Assembly: GCA_021234155.1 (NCBI GenBank)
Contig: JAJEKV010000017.1
Span: 21,936,984-22,000,983 of the forward strand
DNA from: Isoetes taiwanensis
Lineage: Eukaryota; Streptophyta; Lycopodiopsida; Isoetales; Isoetaceae
DNA: 64,000 bases
Reading direction: 5' to 3'
Shown here: positions 22,638 through 34,995 of the stretch, piece after piece
How positions within the stretch are numbered: the stretch's first letter is position 1
Layout: each line of letters begins with the position of its first letter
Position numbers and translations under genes: made by a program
Notes under the pieces: model-generated
The model's database searches: none
Told to the model about the DNA's origin: nothing
The model's input: only the letters and a program-made list of their open reading frames with translations

Positions 22638-25600
22638 ATGCGCATAGTAACTCGACAAAAGTGGTGCATGGAAATTGCCGGGCAATACCACATATCAAAG
22701 GGGACGCTGAGGAAGGAAGGCCCTTCTTCCGGGCAGGAAAAGGCCGAGATGACTTTGAACGGTTGGGCATCATCAGTTGCCATGTGGGAGGGCACGAAGA
22801 ACAACGCGGGGATCTTTATTATATATAGCGTGGAGGACTACTTGGCGCAGCTGCCGGTTGTGAAAGGAGTAAATCTGCGCGATAGCGAACTCGACTCTAG
22901 CATCATAATCGCAAGCAATGAGAACAAGCGGCTAGTGGCAGCGAGTGCAAAGGGGTATGCTTGGATACTGCCATCATATGATTCTTTGTCTCTCACGGTA
23001 TCAAATGCAATGAACCTTCTTGTGGGCTTCCAACAAGTGCGAAAAGGGGCTTGCCGGTGATAAAGAAGCCTCCTTCTTGTGCCTTAAAGGCTACTAAAGA
23101 CAACAAGATATCCTCGCATTATGGATACAAATTGGTTGCATGCGGTTGCTAAAAAAGGTTATTTGTTCCATTGGCTGCGGTTGGTGAATCATGCGCTTAG
23201 AAAGATCCAGTAGGTGACTTCCTCCGGTAATCCAATTTCTTCAGCCGATTTGTAGATCCTATCGCTCCAAAATTGCTCATGCCTCCCCTATAGTAGATTC
23301 TAGTGAAAAGGAAGAACCCGTTACATAAGAAGACCGCGTTTTCAAGATTAAACTTTGGTTAAATACTGAGATGATAAGAGCCGACCTTCTACATCATCTA
23401 CGCCTACCTCATCGGGTGTCCCAAAACCCCCTTTAACCGCAATAACGGGCTACGCTACTCAGATGCCCGAGGCGAAGTTCAACCCCTCGAGGAAAAAAGC
23501 TGCGCGTAAGCGTACAACAAAAAGCTCAAGAGTTTAAAATTTTTATCCGGGGGGGGTGAATTGGTTCACAAAAGTAAGTATCTTCGATCAGAGAATCCTT
23601 TGCTCGTGATGGGCGGCGTTGAGCAATGCCCTGAGTTTGCTAAAGTTTACGCCAAAAGAAGAACGTGGGTGCTCAATGGAAACACGTCCAACAACAGTAC
23701 ATTCAATTATCTCTTCAATGCAACGACATAATTGCGCATTAATTTGGTACGAGAGCCACTAGTGGAGAAGCTTCAACAACTGCGTAATCAGCACAAGGCT
23801 TTTCGGTTGCCCTCCACAAGGACCAATGGCACAAAGAAGAATTTCAGCTTGGAAGGTAAGCCTATTCACTTTTGCTGAAGCGATCGCGACCACGATCCTA
23901 ACCAAAGATTTCATTACAAGATTTTGTTGAAGTGGCGACCACAACATTGAAGGTCAAAGAACTTAAAGACTAAAAGCAGGTTTGTTTATGCACGACTAAC
24001 CATGGGCAAAAAGTTCATGGAGGTTGTAAATAAATTAGGTGAGGGCGGGCTATCATATGAACCGGCGACAAGCCAAAGAAAAGATTTTTTCAATAAACAT
24101 TTCTCGGGTACCTTCGTGGCATGAATAATGCGGAGGTAGCCCAACTTATGGACGGATTCGGTGGGAAAGACAAATTTGAAGGTGCAACACGGATATACCG
24201 GCAGGGCATGACCGCAGCGAGAGGGCCTTAGACCTCGGAACTCGACCTTGCACCGTGAGGTGCTATCATATGCCAATTGCTTGTTAGATAAACAATGCGA
24301 GCATGGAGGAGCTTAATGGCACTCTTCCCCGAGCTCAATGAATAGAGGCTACTTGATATAGCATGTATGGATTTTGATTATATCAAGGCCAACTATAACA
24401 AGGATCACGCCCGGGAAATATTACGATTTGTTTTTTTTAGAAGCTATTACGGCTATACTCAAATAAGATAAAGCAAGGAAACCGAAGAAAAGAGAAACAT
24501 TGTGCAAGCAAAGAATAAAAAATCGGGTATTCTTATGTGGGGGCAAGTAATGTAAAAATGCCACAATGGTTTTTATTGATATGCCAGTTTCAACAATGCA
24601 GGAAGTTAAAAGTACACGGATCTATTCAACGAGATTGCAGTCGACATTAACCCAGGTATATCACATCGTCATGTTCTTGAGATCCGCTCGCCAAACCTTT
24701 ATGCAGCCAAAGTCGATCGGGGGAGTTCACATGTCTCGAGGGTGCTTATGAAGAACTGGGCTGGGTTAGCAAGAAAATGGTTAAGGAATTTCAGTATTCG
24801 TCACCCATGTAACGATCAATAGAAGTGAGGCGCCAGATCTTGCCCTGCGGCCAGTGTTGGTCTGCGTCTAACTCCGGGGACTAAAGGTACCCGTGAGGCA
24901 CACCTCTTCCAAAATATTCAATTGGGTAATGAGGAGATGGACGCTAAAAACCAAGAAAAGTATCAGAATACTTCACGGGTAAGCCCAAGTTCTCATGGGC
25001 AGCTATGGAAGGGGACTTTGTTCTTAAAGGCCGCTAAAACGCCATATATTTACGCCATATGGTCAAGGAGTTGGTTCCCAAAGACGCGGTCGTTTCTTGA
25101 CTTCTTCTCTGGGACGGCTTCTAGAGTGGTTTCGATGCAAGGGAAACGAAGCGTTTCCTTTGAGTATGACGACAAGGTGTGCAGGGTTTTGAGATCCTTC
25201 TTCGAGATTATTAGAAAAATGGCAAGGCCTAAGTGTGAAGAAGAAGAAGAATTCACAAAGAAGTCCATAACCGGTCTGCACGCATTCGGGACTTCAAAAT
25301 AACTCGGTGAGACCGTCGAGTAAAATGGGCGAAGATTCGGATCCGGTTAGATCGTAAAGGCTTTGAACGAGAGGCTACTTAAAACTTCGGGCTTTGCTAG
25401 AGAAGATGGAAAGGACCGTCAGACGCACTTTCGATCATACATTCAAAAAGCTCGAGGCGAACGTAAATTTGAAGGTGTATTGCCATTAGTAACTCAATCT
25501 ACCCAGCTTTGAATACCGGGTCCGTCCCGGAAGCCGACTCTCACCAAGACCTTAAAACATCGAAGGAAGCAAGAGAAGGAAATTACTGGGCACGTCTGAA

Positions 25601-25872
25601 TTCTCTAGTGAACTACGGGAGGAATTGTTGGTTACACAGTGCTCAGGGCGTGTGCGGGATATCGCCAATGCAATGAACGTAGAGATCCCTTCAATTACGG
25701 GATATTCGAAATGAATCTCTCACGGACCCCGTTAGGAAAGGAACATGCAGATAGAATGGCCAAGGAACTTGGCATTACTCAGCATTATGTGAAAGAGACT
25801 CAATATAACGGAAGTGATGTAATCGGCTTTATTGGATGTGAAAGCTCATGTAATCACTTTGAAATATCATAA
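22638..25872 (+). pseudogene. decayed N6/N4-type DNA methyltransferase gene
   Basis: Coding-quality sequence runs through several frames. An open frame of 140 codons covers 22,638-23,060. Another block at about 23,550-24,110 contains CPEFAKVYAKRRTWVLNG. A third open frame covers 24,922-25,302. In the last, FLDFFSG (25,093-25,113) followed by GKRSVSFEYDDKVCRVL is the AdoMet-binding motif I of the site-specific DNA methylase family (PF01555-like). It is preceded by a KELVPKDAVV-like strand in a shifted frame. In beta-class enzymes this motif lies C-terminal to the catalytic DPPY, which I could not place with confidence here. The N-terminal ~700 codons match nothing I recognise. A transposon origin is likely. 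A nuclear-integrated viral gene is an alternative. Confidence 0.55.
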
Positions 25873-25989
25873 AGTTTTGTGCTTTATTGAACTTTGTGTA
25901 TATTTTGTTACTTTTTTTACCGATTAGGAATGGTGAACTTGTGTATTATTATCCAAAAGTTGTGTATTATTATCCAAATAATATTATGC

Positions 25990-26270
25990 GAACTTGCCTG
26001 AAAAGATCGCCATCGCGATCTTCACCGACATGTTCGATAATCTGGGAATGATGTTAAACCGCTCCCATAAAGCTTGCACTCAAGACCCACTTTGACTACG
26101 GTCAAAAACATCGCCATGGCGATTTCGTGGCACCGTGGTGTTTATGCCCGTCGGTTTTATGTTCCAACACAATGAAGGCATGCCCATACGGTGCTTTTTC
26201 CCCTGAAAAAAATGGCGAGCCAAAGTGTCTCCGATCGCCATTGCAATTTGCTTGACAATAACAAATTTTC
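25990..26270. repeat. GATCGC-type motif cluster 3' of methyltransferase gene
   Basis: Contains GATCGCCATCGCGATCTTC (26,006), CATCGCCATGGCGATTTCG (26,109) and GATCGCCATTGC (26,254). All are palindromic or nearly so, echoing the cluster upstream of the gene at 22,188-22,440. Confidence 0.5.
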
Positions 26271-26996
26271 CCTTTCCAGAGGGTATTGCAACCAGCTCAG
26301 TTGTCGATTGAGAAAATCAAATTTTCTAATTAACTAAATCCTCGCTTTTGTTTATATGTCATCTACCTACAAGATCCTCTTACATAATAAATTTATTTGT
26401 ATATATGTCTAACATCCATCAAACCTTAGATTGCTACATCATTTAAAGTGCCATGCCATTGAATTCTTGGAAATGTCCATTCAAATTGCATTGAATGTAA
26501 TGTTGCTCTAGGTCAAACACTAAGCATTTTAATTAGTTTCAAGCGGTGCACGTGAGTAAGCACTCGCTAACACGCAGCACTTATGCAATGAACAACTAGC
26601 TTTTAAATAATTATATATTTAGCAAGGCCACAAAGATAACAAAGAAGCACTAGCAACCCGTACATTCACTACCACTTGCAAACAATCAAGTAGGCACTTT
26701 GAACATTACAAGAGTCTATTAAATTTAAGCACCCCTTGAAATTCAACATTAAATAACATAAATATTCCATATAAATCAACATGTTACGCACAATTCAAAA
26801 TTCAGAATTGTTGGAATTCAGCAATAAAGCACAAACATAAATAACGCAATGTCTCAGTTTAATCACACTAATGGAAAATGACAATCTTCATCGCCATAAA
26901 CCTTCTTCAATTCCTCATTCATTAGGGTGCACTATTGATGTTGTTTTCCATAAAGCTTTTTGTGTATAACTTCATAATCTTTCGTTTGTTAGAGGC

Positions 26997-27572
26997 TAGG
27001 GCTTTATGGATGTGTTTTCTTCACTAGTATCTTCATTTCTGGCCCGGTCTTGGCCTCCAGTATTTCTTCTATCTTTGGGGTAAGGACTGTTGGCATTTCG
27101 TCACAGACATCCATTTTAAATGAAGGTACTAGCAGAAGATTCCAGGGGCTACCAAGGTAAGCCTTATACAATGAATCATCAATAAGCAAAGTTTTACCTT
27201 TGAAGTTTGGTTGAGTCCATTACTTTTCCAAGTAGCTTCATCATATGATCTGACAAACTGTGTTTAGTAAATAAATACAAAGTTGTCCTTCAAATCGACA
27301 TAGCACTTGAAGCACATCTTCCACGTTAGAGAGTTGCATTGATGACCGTATATCAACACTACACTTCTGTAACAAAGTCTTCAGGAACAACACTGTATCT
27401 GATCTGAATATCACTTTTCCCTATTAGTATATTGCATTATCAATCTTGTTTGAAGGCGTATGTGTTCATTAATACCAAAAGTTTTTACCAGCACACCATT
27501 TAAATCCAAGACAACAAGTTTATCTTTTGCTGCCAAATCAGTTTTTAATTGGTTGGAACACCCTGAATACCT
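26997..27572 (-). pseudogene. FCP1/NIF-like HAD phosphatase domain
   Basis: Minus-strand frames give AAKDKLVVLDLNGVLVKTFG (about 27,500-27,560), the HAD motif I region. They continue with VLFLKTLLQKCSVDIRSS, VEDVLQVLCRF and the late motif LIDDSLYKAYLG (27,155-27,189), and end with a 60-residue tail. This is the order of the NLI-interacting-factor/SCP-like phosphatase fold that dephosphorylates phosphoserine proteins such as the RNA polymerase II tail. The second motif I aspartate is Asn (DLNG), as in a plant NIF-like subgroup, so classical phosphatase activity is uncertain. At least two frame changes interrupt it. It lies downstream of the chitinase on the same strand. Confidence 0.6.
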
Positions 27573-27599
27573 TCACAACAGGAAGTACTATATGAATAA

Positions 27600-29245
27600 A
27601 TAGATGAAGATGAAAATGAATGATAGGTTGAATATGGAAAACCTTTTTGTATCAACAGCAGGATTCTCTGACATAACTGAGTCAATTGGTAATCCTACAT
27701 TAAATGCAAAAAAGAAAATCAATAATATTCAAAATTTTACTTTGCAATCTAACCTGTGGCTTTTCTCAACACTTCCCATACTGACTTTCTAGGAATTGTA
27801 AAAGATTTATTGAACATCGCTCACTTGAAAAATTGAGGGCCTGATTCTGCAGATTTTTTCAGAAAAACACTTTGATAGATGCGGTGTTATAATTGAAACC
27901 GCCTCTTGCATCTTTCACCTGGTTTCTGTTTTCTTTCTTGTAGCTGAAAAACTTCTATGCATTCCTCCACCTTTTTCTTTCTTTGTTCTTTCGGGCCCTT
28001 CCCTTTTTATCAAAAATCACCCAAGTTGCCCGAGATCCAAGGGAATCACTACATCGTGGTATGTTGTCTTTTCATAACTAGTTCTTGGACAGGGTTGGAC
28101 AACCTCGATAGCTTCTTGAGAGCTTTTGGGACAAGCCGCTTCCACCTTACCATCAATGACTTGTTGTTTTGAGGTTACCTCACATCATTACAATTGATTG
28201 CACTCTTTTAGGACTTTGCAAGGGTTGTGCATCTTTAAATGGGACCATTGTCCTTCTCTCAACCATGTAGGATGAGACCTCAGGAGCAGGATGGCTTAGC
28301 ACATCTTTTTTTGGTGTACTGTTTGAAGCACCTGAATGCCGCAAGATGGCCAAAACCTAGCTCTTCAAATGAGCCCTCCGCACCTTTTCACTACAACCAT
28401 AAATACATTGTCCTTTTCTCAACAGTGAGCAACAAGCTATATGATACTCATGTTTGGCAATTCAGTGCTAAACTTAACCTGTCGGATTTAGTAAATTCCA
28501 AACCACATGCTGCACATATATAAAAAAGATCTTGCACTAACAACTTATCTCGTATAATAGTAGATGTGCTAAATGTTGCAGCAAAGATCCGCTTTTCGCC
28601 TTCCACATGTTGCTTATGTAGAAATGCGTATAACTGCTTCTTCCTCAAGATCTTTTAACTCCTTCTCAAGTTTGATTTTACATGTGACCCGCCAAGAATA
28701 CGTGTAGGGTTCATTACCTTTTTTGTACCTTGTTCCCGCGGCCAAGCTTCCTCCTCGACACCGCCTTCCAAATCTTTAATTTCTGCCTCTAATTCACTTT
28801 GATTAAGCTTGAACTCCTCCCCGCTTTTGTGGCCAACCAGCTGTCTTTAAATTGTTCTCAGCCTCTTCCAATATCATTTTTTGCACTTAGAAACTTCTCA
28901 TTGCCTTTCAACTCACTTCCTACCGCCTGTGATTCTTAGTGACAGCTATAATTGCTTTTCCAATATCCCAGTTACCTTCTCTAAGGTCCTTATGTTTTCA
29001 TCACATGCTTTGTTCCCATTTAACATGCCACCTTTGCCTTTTGCCTTTGTTTCCCTTTTTAACATGTGCTTCATCATCTCGCTTCATCATCATCTGGCCC
29101 GCATGTAATCCCAATCTCGCTTTAGTGACATTATTTTCCAACCAAGTTTTTCCTCGTGGGGCTTCAACCCCAAATTGCAATGCACCTCTAATGCCGCCAA
29201 AATCATCCGAGACTCCATGCCTCCATCATCAACCGCCCTCAACTA
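27600..29245 (-). pseudogene. coiled-coil protein gene remnant, function unknown
   Basis: In the minus sense, coding-like text starts near 29,240 with MILAALEVHCNLGLKPHEE. It continues with heptad-rich segments (FKLNQSELEAEIKDLEGG near 28,790) and an open exon at 28,448-28,648 containing RIFAATFSTSTIIRD and a C-A-A-C pair (YICAACGLEF). Further down, basic Lys/Arg-rich sequence leads toward the phosphatase domain, so both may once have been one gene. Several frameshifts and stops occur. I do not recognise the N-terminal family. Confidence 0.45.
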
Positions 29246-29597
29246 ATGAATGTATAATATTGAAGAAAAAGCAAGACGAAGGGAAACGGGTATAAATAAA
29301 CTCAAAGCATCTAGAAATGGAGATCATATAGAAACAATACTTTATCTAGGTGGAGGTTGGTCATCCACCTATAGAGTGAAGAGGAGCGTCCACTAGCATA
29401 ATTGAAACTCAAACACCATGAGGCACTTGTTTGTAATGATGAAAAAGGCTTGATATATGGATGCATGGGGCGACCACTTATTACGCACTAACTAGGATTA
29501 ACTACCAATTAATGTGCTTTATGACAGTTAATGACACATCTTACTGCACATGAAATCCTATACATAAGTTAAAAGGTCTTTCGCGTTCAACCTAGAT

Positions 29598-29862
29598 CTA
29601 TATTTGTTAATTGTTATATTGTTGTTTAAAGGCATGAATTGCAAAGTAACTTGCATTACTAACCAAACTAATGTTAAATTGCAACTCCTTTTGTTGGACT
29701 TTATACATGGTAATATACTACCTCAAGTTAGAACATTCTCCAAGCAATTAGATCTTTAGCAAATAATACAAATCTTCTTATAAATAATAGTACAAATATT
29801 GAATAAAGAAAGGCAACATAATTATAATGTCGATATGGTATGATTGTTATGGTATGATTGTT
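29598..29862. repeat. direct repeat, copy 1 (~265 bp)
   Basis: Nearly identical to 32,455-32,730, from 'tatttgttaattgttat' to 'atggtatgattgtt'. Its left flank continues the order seen in the left arm. The right flank enters a segment absent there. Confidence 0.85.
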
Positions 29863-32454
29863 TTGAAAATGTGTCTAAAATCTCTAGACCATGATACAAT
29901 CCATAGTATGCTAACACCATAAGGTTACAATGTACATTGAATTGTATTTTTCTTATACTTTTTAGAGCGAGCAAGCGTCAAGAAAAGGAGTTGTCACTGT
30001 AAAGAAAATAGATCCGTTGAAGGGTGAAAGCATGCTACTTGCACCACTTTGGAACCCTCAAAAATACCTACACCTGGGTACTTTTTAAACTCGGGTACTT
30101 TCTACTTTTCTTTCCATTAAAATCAATCCAAAAATTTTGTCTTTCAAGGTCAATAACATATCAATCTATAGTATTAGAGGATGACAATACTATTAGAGAC
30201 TAAAATGGATGAATAAATCTCAAACTTATTGTTTATTGAGACATTAATGCAAGTTCCCAAGCCACCTGTTGGGTACTTTTTGGGTAGTTTAAGACTCCCT
30301 AAAAAAAGAACTTTAGATGGTACACCCTAGCATGCTTTCACCGAAAAGTTTTTTGAGATACGCCTTGCTACATTGAAGGTCTTGGGAAGGACCCAAGACA
30401 AATCAAAGAAAGCTATAAACCTAGGCAGTGCAACTTATATAAATGACGATTTCTTCTTGCCAACATTCTTGATTGGACATTTGAAAGTTGGACTACACCT
30501 AGTTGTATTGATAACTAAAGGATGTCCAATGTTGAAAATCAAAGACTCAAGACTCTTGGATCCGAGAGTGATTGACATTCAATTAGCTATCCGGAGGACA
30601 CTAACAATGGAGGACACTAACAAAAGTTTACGAAGTTACAAAACTAGAAAAATATAAAGGAATATGCAAATCTATGTCTTGGCCTATGGCTAAATAAGAC
30701 TGGTAAATGCTTTCTGCAACATATATCAAATACTTTACCAAATGACGTAGAAATGGGTGATGTTATTCTTGTATGGACCAGGGTTATTGATAGGCATAGC
30801 GCCCCTGATGAGCTAGTCATTTGTCATCATGCTGTTACCCAAGGTATAGTAAGCTATAGTTGCCTTTGGTGTACTAGACAATAGTAAGATGATGCCACAT
30901 TTGTCAGTCACACGTGTTAAACCCTTGAAGGCAGAAAAATGTTCTTTTGAGATGATATTAGTTAATGATTTTGCATTTCATGTGTGCAGAATCAATGTTC
31001 TTCAAATCTAATGCATTTCATATTATGAAAAAAGTCTTAACTCATGATTACCAACTTTGGAAGCACCCACAAACCTACGATAAAATGAACATTGAATTGG
31101 ATTGCATTCTCAACCATCGACATTAATACTAGACTCAACCTTCAAACGTTTCAAGCTGACAGGAAATTCCCACATGCATTCAAATATCTTCACTTGTTTG
31201 CCTCAAGAGCCTATGTTAATGTATGCATCCCAAAAAAGGCAAGAACGTATATTAATGTATGCCTAGAAAGGTTGTGTTTTGATAGACTTCTTGATCATTA
31301 TGGTAGAGGATATGTGCTCATTGCAAGCATCTGTTTGGATGCATGCTTGTGTTCTATTTGGATGCATGCATGTGGCAACAACCTGATAGAATATATTTTC
31401 TTTTTTCACTGGGTATTTTCAACAACTAATAGCTTTTTGCATAGCCCTTAAAGTTTCTTCAACAACTAATAACTTTTTAATTCTAAGTATCTTATATACA
31501 AGGTGGCCTTTAATGTATGCCTAGAAAAGTTGGACAAAGAAATGTTCAAGCATCTGTTTGAATGCTTGTGCCAAGGTCACAACCCGATAGAATATATTTT
31601 TTCATGAACTATCCTCAACAACTAAGTATAAATTGGATGTTTCATTAACTTATTTTTGGTGATGCATTGCATCGTCGCTACTTTGTAGATGGTTGAAAAA
31701 ATTAATTGAAATGGATGGATTGATGTTAGGTGTATGTATTCTTTTGAGTTGTGTATGACTAATTGAGCCACTATTTAAAGACCAGTACTCACAAATGGAT
31801 TAACAGCATGGGTTTTTGGGTGAGGGAAAGGGCAACCTAACACATCTATTGTGGTTTGGAAACAAGTCAATTGATGAGGCTTTGATGTCAAAAAATGCAA
31901 GATTAAGCCACAATGGAATAGTCTAGAACCCCAACACAGTAGATTGATCAATAAAGTCTTAAACTCGATCTAGGTAACTCGATTAGTGAATAGATCAAAT
32001 GTAAAAAATGCCCACAATGGAAAAGTTTGAAACTCGATCTAGCAACACAATTAGTAAATTGATCATTCTCCAAAAATATCCCCTAATCTTATGCAATTCT
32101 TGATGAAGTAGACTTTGAATATGCCCTTATATTATGTTAGATTATTGTGATTAAGATCCAATCTTAACTATTGAACAACTTCAACATTGAAATGGCATTT
32201 TTTCTTAGTTAATGAGGATTTTTTCAAATGTTCACTTCTTTTTTATACAGTGGGGTAGTATTGTCTAACATGATACTCGCAATTGAATCTCAAAATCTGA
32301 CCCCATTTTGAGATACTCGAAATAACATTTGATTTTCTTCAATATGATGGCAAAGCATTATGGTTTGAGATCCGGCTGGAAATGATATTGGTGCCAAGTT
32401 GACACAAATTCCCCGATAATACACTCAGAAAAAGAGAAATGTTCCGCCGCGATA
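29863..32454. other. 2.6-kb segment present only in the right arm
   Basis: It lies between two direct repeats and is missing from the left arm. The open frames at 30,373-30,657 (+) and 31,092-31,451 (+) have no recognised domain. Short internal repeats occur, for example 'aatgtatgc.t..aaaaggca' at 31,218/31,254 and 'caacaactaat.gctttttgcat'-type words at 31,420-31,470. No reverse transcriptase or integrase was seen. Confidence 0.5.
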
Positions 32455-32730
32455 AATTTCTTGTATTTGTTAATTGTTATGTTGTTGTTTAAGGCATGAA
32501 TTGCAAAGTAACTTGCACATGGTTCGGGTCTAACCAAACTAATGTTAAATTGCAACTCTTTTTTGTTGGACTTTATACATGGTATCATACTGCCTCAAGT
32601 TAGAACATTCTCCAAGCAATTAGATCTTAGCAAATAATACAAATCTTCTTATAAATAATAGTACAAATATTGAATAAAAAAGGCAACACAATTATAATGT
32701 AGATCGACATGTTGAAAACGTGTTATGGTA
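32455..32730. repeat. direct repeat, copy 2 (~275 bp)
   Basis: Partner of 29,598-29,862. Its right flank runs into the chitinase 3' region exactly as in the left arm. If the pair were LTRs, the left arm would be a solo LTR, but no 5-bp target duplication is visible. Confidence 0.85.
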
Positions 32731-32821
32731 TGATTGTTCCATCGCAATACTTCCCATCCAATGCTTTTAGCAGCTACAAACAAGCAAACGGGTCAAAATC
32801 ATATCACATAGAGTGCAAGTG

Positions 32822-34157
32822 TTAAAATGTGTTTGAAGTAATTACCTGCTTAGCAAGGGTAAAGGTAGAATCGTCTTGAAGAGGTGTCCAGAATCCATAG
32901 CCTTGTAGTCCTTTAGATTTCAAATAGTTCACCTTGTTTGTGATCGACCATGCATCATCATATCCGGTCCAGTGTCGTGCCGCTATATGCATATGTAGAC
33001 TTGGTAGATGTATCATGGACAACAAGTGGCCCTTAACTAGCAATAGAGGCATAAGAAGGTGTAGCATAAGTTGGATTTGCAGGGAGCCAAGACCATGATT
33101 GGATGTAGTCAAGGTCCAAGTCACTCCATATCACGGGGAATCCATACACAATCTTTTGTGCACCGAGATAGCTCAACCATTTTGTCAAACCATAGTCACC
33201 ATTCACGATTGGGATAAGTAGGGTCATAAAGGGGTCTTTGGGTTATTGGTGTAACTTTCCCATGAACCATGGAGGTCATAACTCATGACAAGCACCAGTT
33301 GAGATTTGATTGAATCGAGGAGGTTGGATAAGACGCACCTCCCATCCAATCAGCTAGAGGATTCTTATAGTAAACAGCTGCAGCAAGAAGCATGCTGGGA
33401 GCACTCGCACGCCATTCTTGGAACAGAAGGCCAAGGTTAGTCATGTCACCGGGCCACATCGTGGTATTCCCAATCAAGGTCTAGACCATCAAAGTTATAT
33501 GTTCGGGGCAAGGGCAATGCTTTGGTGATAAAGGTAGAGCGAGAGGTAGAGGAGCTAACCATGCGAGAAAAGGCATAGGGGTCACTACTACCACCCCCAA
33601 TGGAGATGAGAGTTTTGACATTAGGGTTTTTGAGGCGAACCTTAGAGACAAAGGAGGAGATGGTGGTGTAGTCGGCGGAGACGGTGAAATCAGAGTTGAG
33701 GTTGGCAAAGGCATAGAGGAGATGGGTATAGAGGCAAGAGTTGATGGTAGAGGGTCAGCTTCCCAGTTGCCCCAGTAACCAAGTTTGATGGAAGTGCCGC
33801 CAGCGGGGGACGGGCTGGGAGGCGGGGGCTGGGGGTGCCGCCAGAACAAGGGCCGCTTTGGCAGCCAGTTCCGCAGTAGGCAGAGGAGGTGCCGCAGAAG
33901 CCATACTGGCTGCAACAATAGCCGGAGGCACAGGAGGCCATATTGGCCTGCTTACCACACTGCTCTTGGTTGCACTGGCTTTGGCAGCCGGTTCCGCAGT
34001 ATGCAGACGTAGTGCCGCACCATCCATATTGGCTGCAGCAATACCCCGGAGAGCAATATGCTCCTCCTGCCTGGCTCCCGCAGGTCTGCGCTTCAATGCT
34101 TTGCATTGCTAATAAAGCCCCTACCAGCAGCGCCCATACTAGCACTCTTGCCCCCAT
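32822..34157 (-). pseudogene. hevein-hevein-GH18 class V chitinase (frameshifted as read)
   Basis: The start is the ATG at 34,157, because a good signal peptide (residues 1-23, hydrophobic, ending IEA) follows it. Two hevein/CBM18 domains follow (residues 24-62 and 65-104), each with eight cysteines and chitin-contact aromatics ([26 protein letters not shown]). A Pro/Ser linker leads into GH18. The domain begins [13 protein letters not shown] (near 33,790) and includes [19 protein letters not shown] and the catalytic DGLDLDWEY (33,464-33,490), which contains the acid/base glutamate. It closes with GLQGYGFW. It would be secreted and cleave chitin. At least three frame changes (linker, after PLPST, after DVAR) break it, so it is a pseudogene or an error-affected gene. 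It is head to head with the receptor kinase. Confidence 0.85.
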
Positions 34158-34995
34158 TGCAGAGCCCTCCGTTTTGGGTTTTCGCTGCTTGCTCTTATAG
34201 CTCCCAAAATCGTTAAGTATCATATTCTACATTTCTCTCCATGATCACTTCAGTTTGTTCTAGTGAAGAAGGAGTCTTGTTTGTTTGATTTTTTAACTCA
34301 CAATGTAAGCTTATCATATTAATCTTGCAGTTTCATTTATCGCGAGGCCGCCATTCTCCACTAGTTCTACCTGGATCTCAAACAATGACCAGTTCGTTCG
34401 CGAAGGAGCCATGTGATATTCTATTCGAGCTGAGTATTTTCTATTGGGCAATCGTGTGTTATCCTGGTGTTTTTAAGGAAAAAAAAAGCATTCGTTGTAT
34501 CTAATACCTCCAACAACCGTACGGTGGCCAGACAATCGATATGTAGGAGGGCACGTTATGCTCCGAGGTTGCAGGTCTTTTTATTGCTTAGGAACTACTT
34601 AATGACCAGTTCAGTTCGTTAGTGAAGAACGAGTCTTGTTTGCTTGATTTCTTAAATCACAATGTATTATTGTTGCGTTTCATTCAATGCGCGAGCCTGC
34701 CATTCTCCAGCAGTTCTCCTACATCTCGTGGTGACCACTTTGTAGTTCGTTCGCCAAGGAATCATGTCATATTCTATCTGGGCTGAGTATTTTCTATTGG
34801 GCAATCGTGGCTATAATGGTGACAAGAAAAATTCTTCGTTGCATAGCTTCCCTGTTCATGTAATGTCAATACTAAAAAGATTAAGTTATTCGTTGCATAG
34901 CTTCACTGTTCGTGTGATGTCAATACTAAAGGCTTAAGCTGGGTTCTTAGTTTCTGCATTACCAAAGCATCTTCAGTGTTTCAACATTTCAAAGT
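34158..34995. promoter_or_regulatory. shared 838-bp divergent promoter region
   Basis: This region separates the chitinase (-) and receptor (+) start codons, so it probably contains both promoters. It holds an imperfect tandem duplication with a period of about 365 bp. 'gtgaagaa.gagtcttgtttg.ttgatt' through 'gagctgagtattttctattgggcaatcgtg' occurs at 34,262-34,455 and 34,622-34,810. A second 57-bp tandem duplication, 'cgttgcatagctt...tgtcaatactaaa', lies at 34,835-34,935. A TATA-like CTATAAGA lies on the minus strand at about 34,193-34,200, close to the chitinase start. Confidence 0.65.

Noticed and set aside
19243-26785. A 7.5-kb transposon with 415-bp terminal inverted repeats at 19,243-19,660 and 26,370-26,785.
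   Set aside because: The inverted homology continues beyond both repeats into the phosphatase, chitinase and flank sequence, so these are the inner ends of duplicated arms.
29598-32730. Firm call as an LTR retrotransposon.
   Set aside because: No target-site duplication, primer-binding site, polypurine tract or pol motif was found, so it is reported only as direct repeats with an insert.
33785-34200. Plus-strand open frames over the chitinase hevein region.
   Set aside because: They are antisense shadows of the cysteine-rich hevein repeats, which read clearly as protein on the minus strand.
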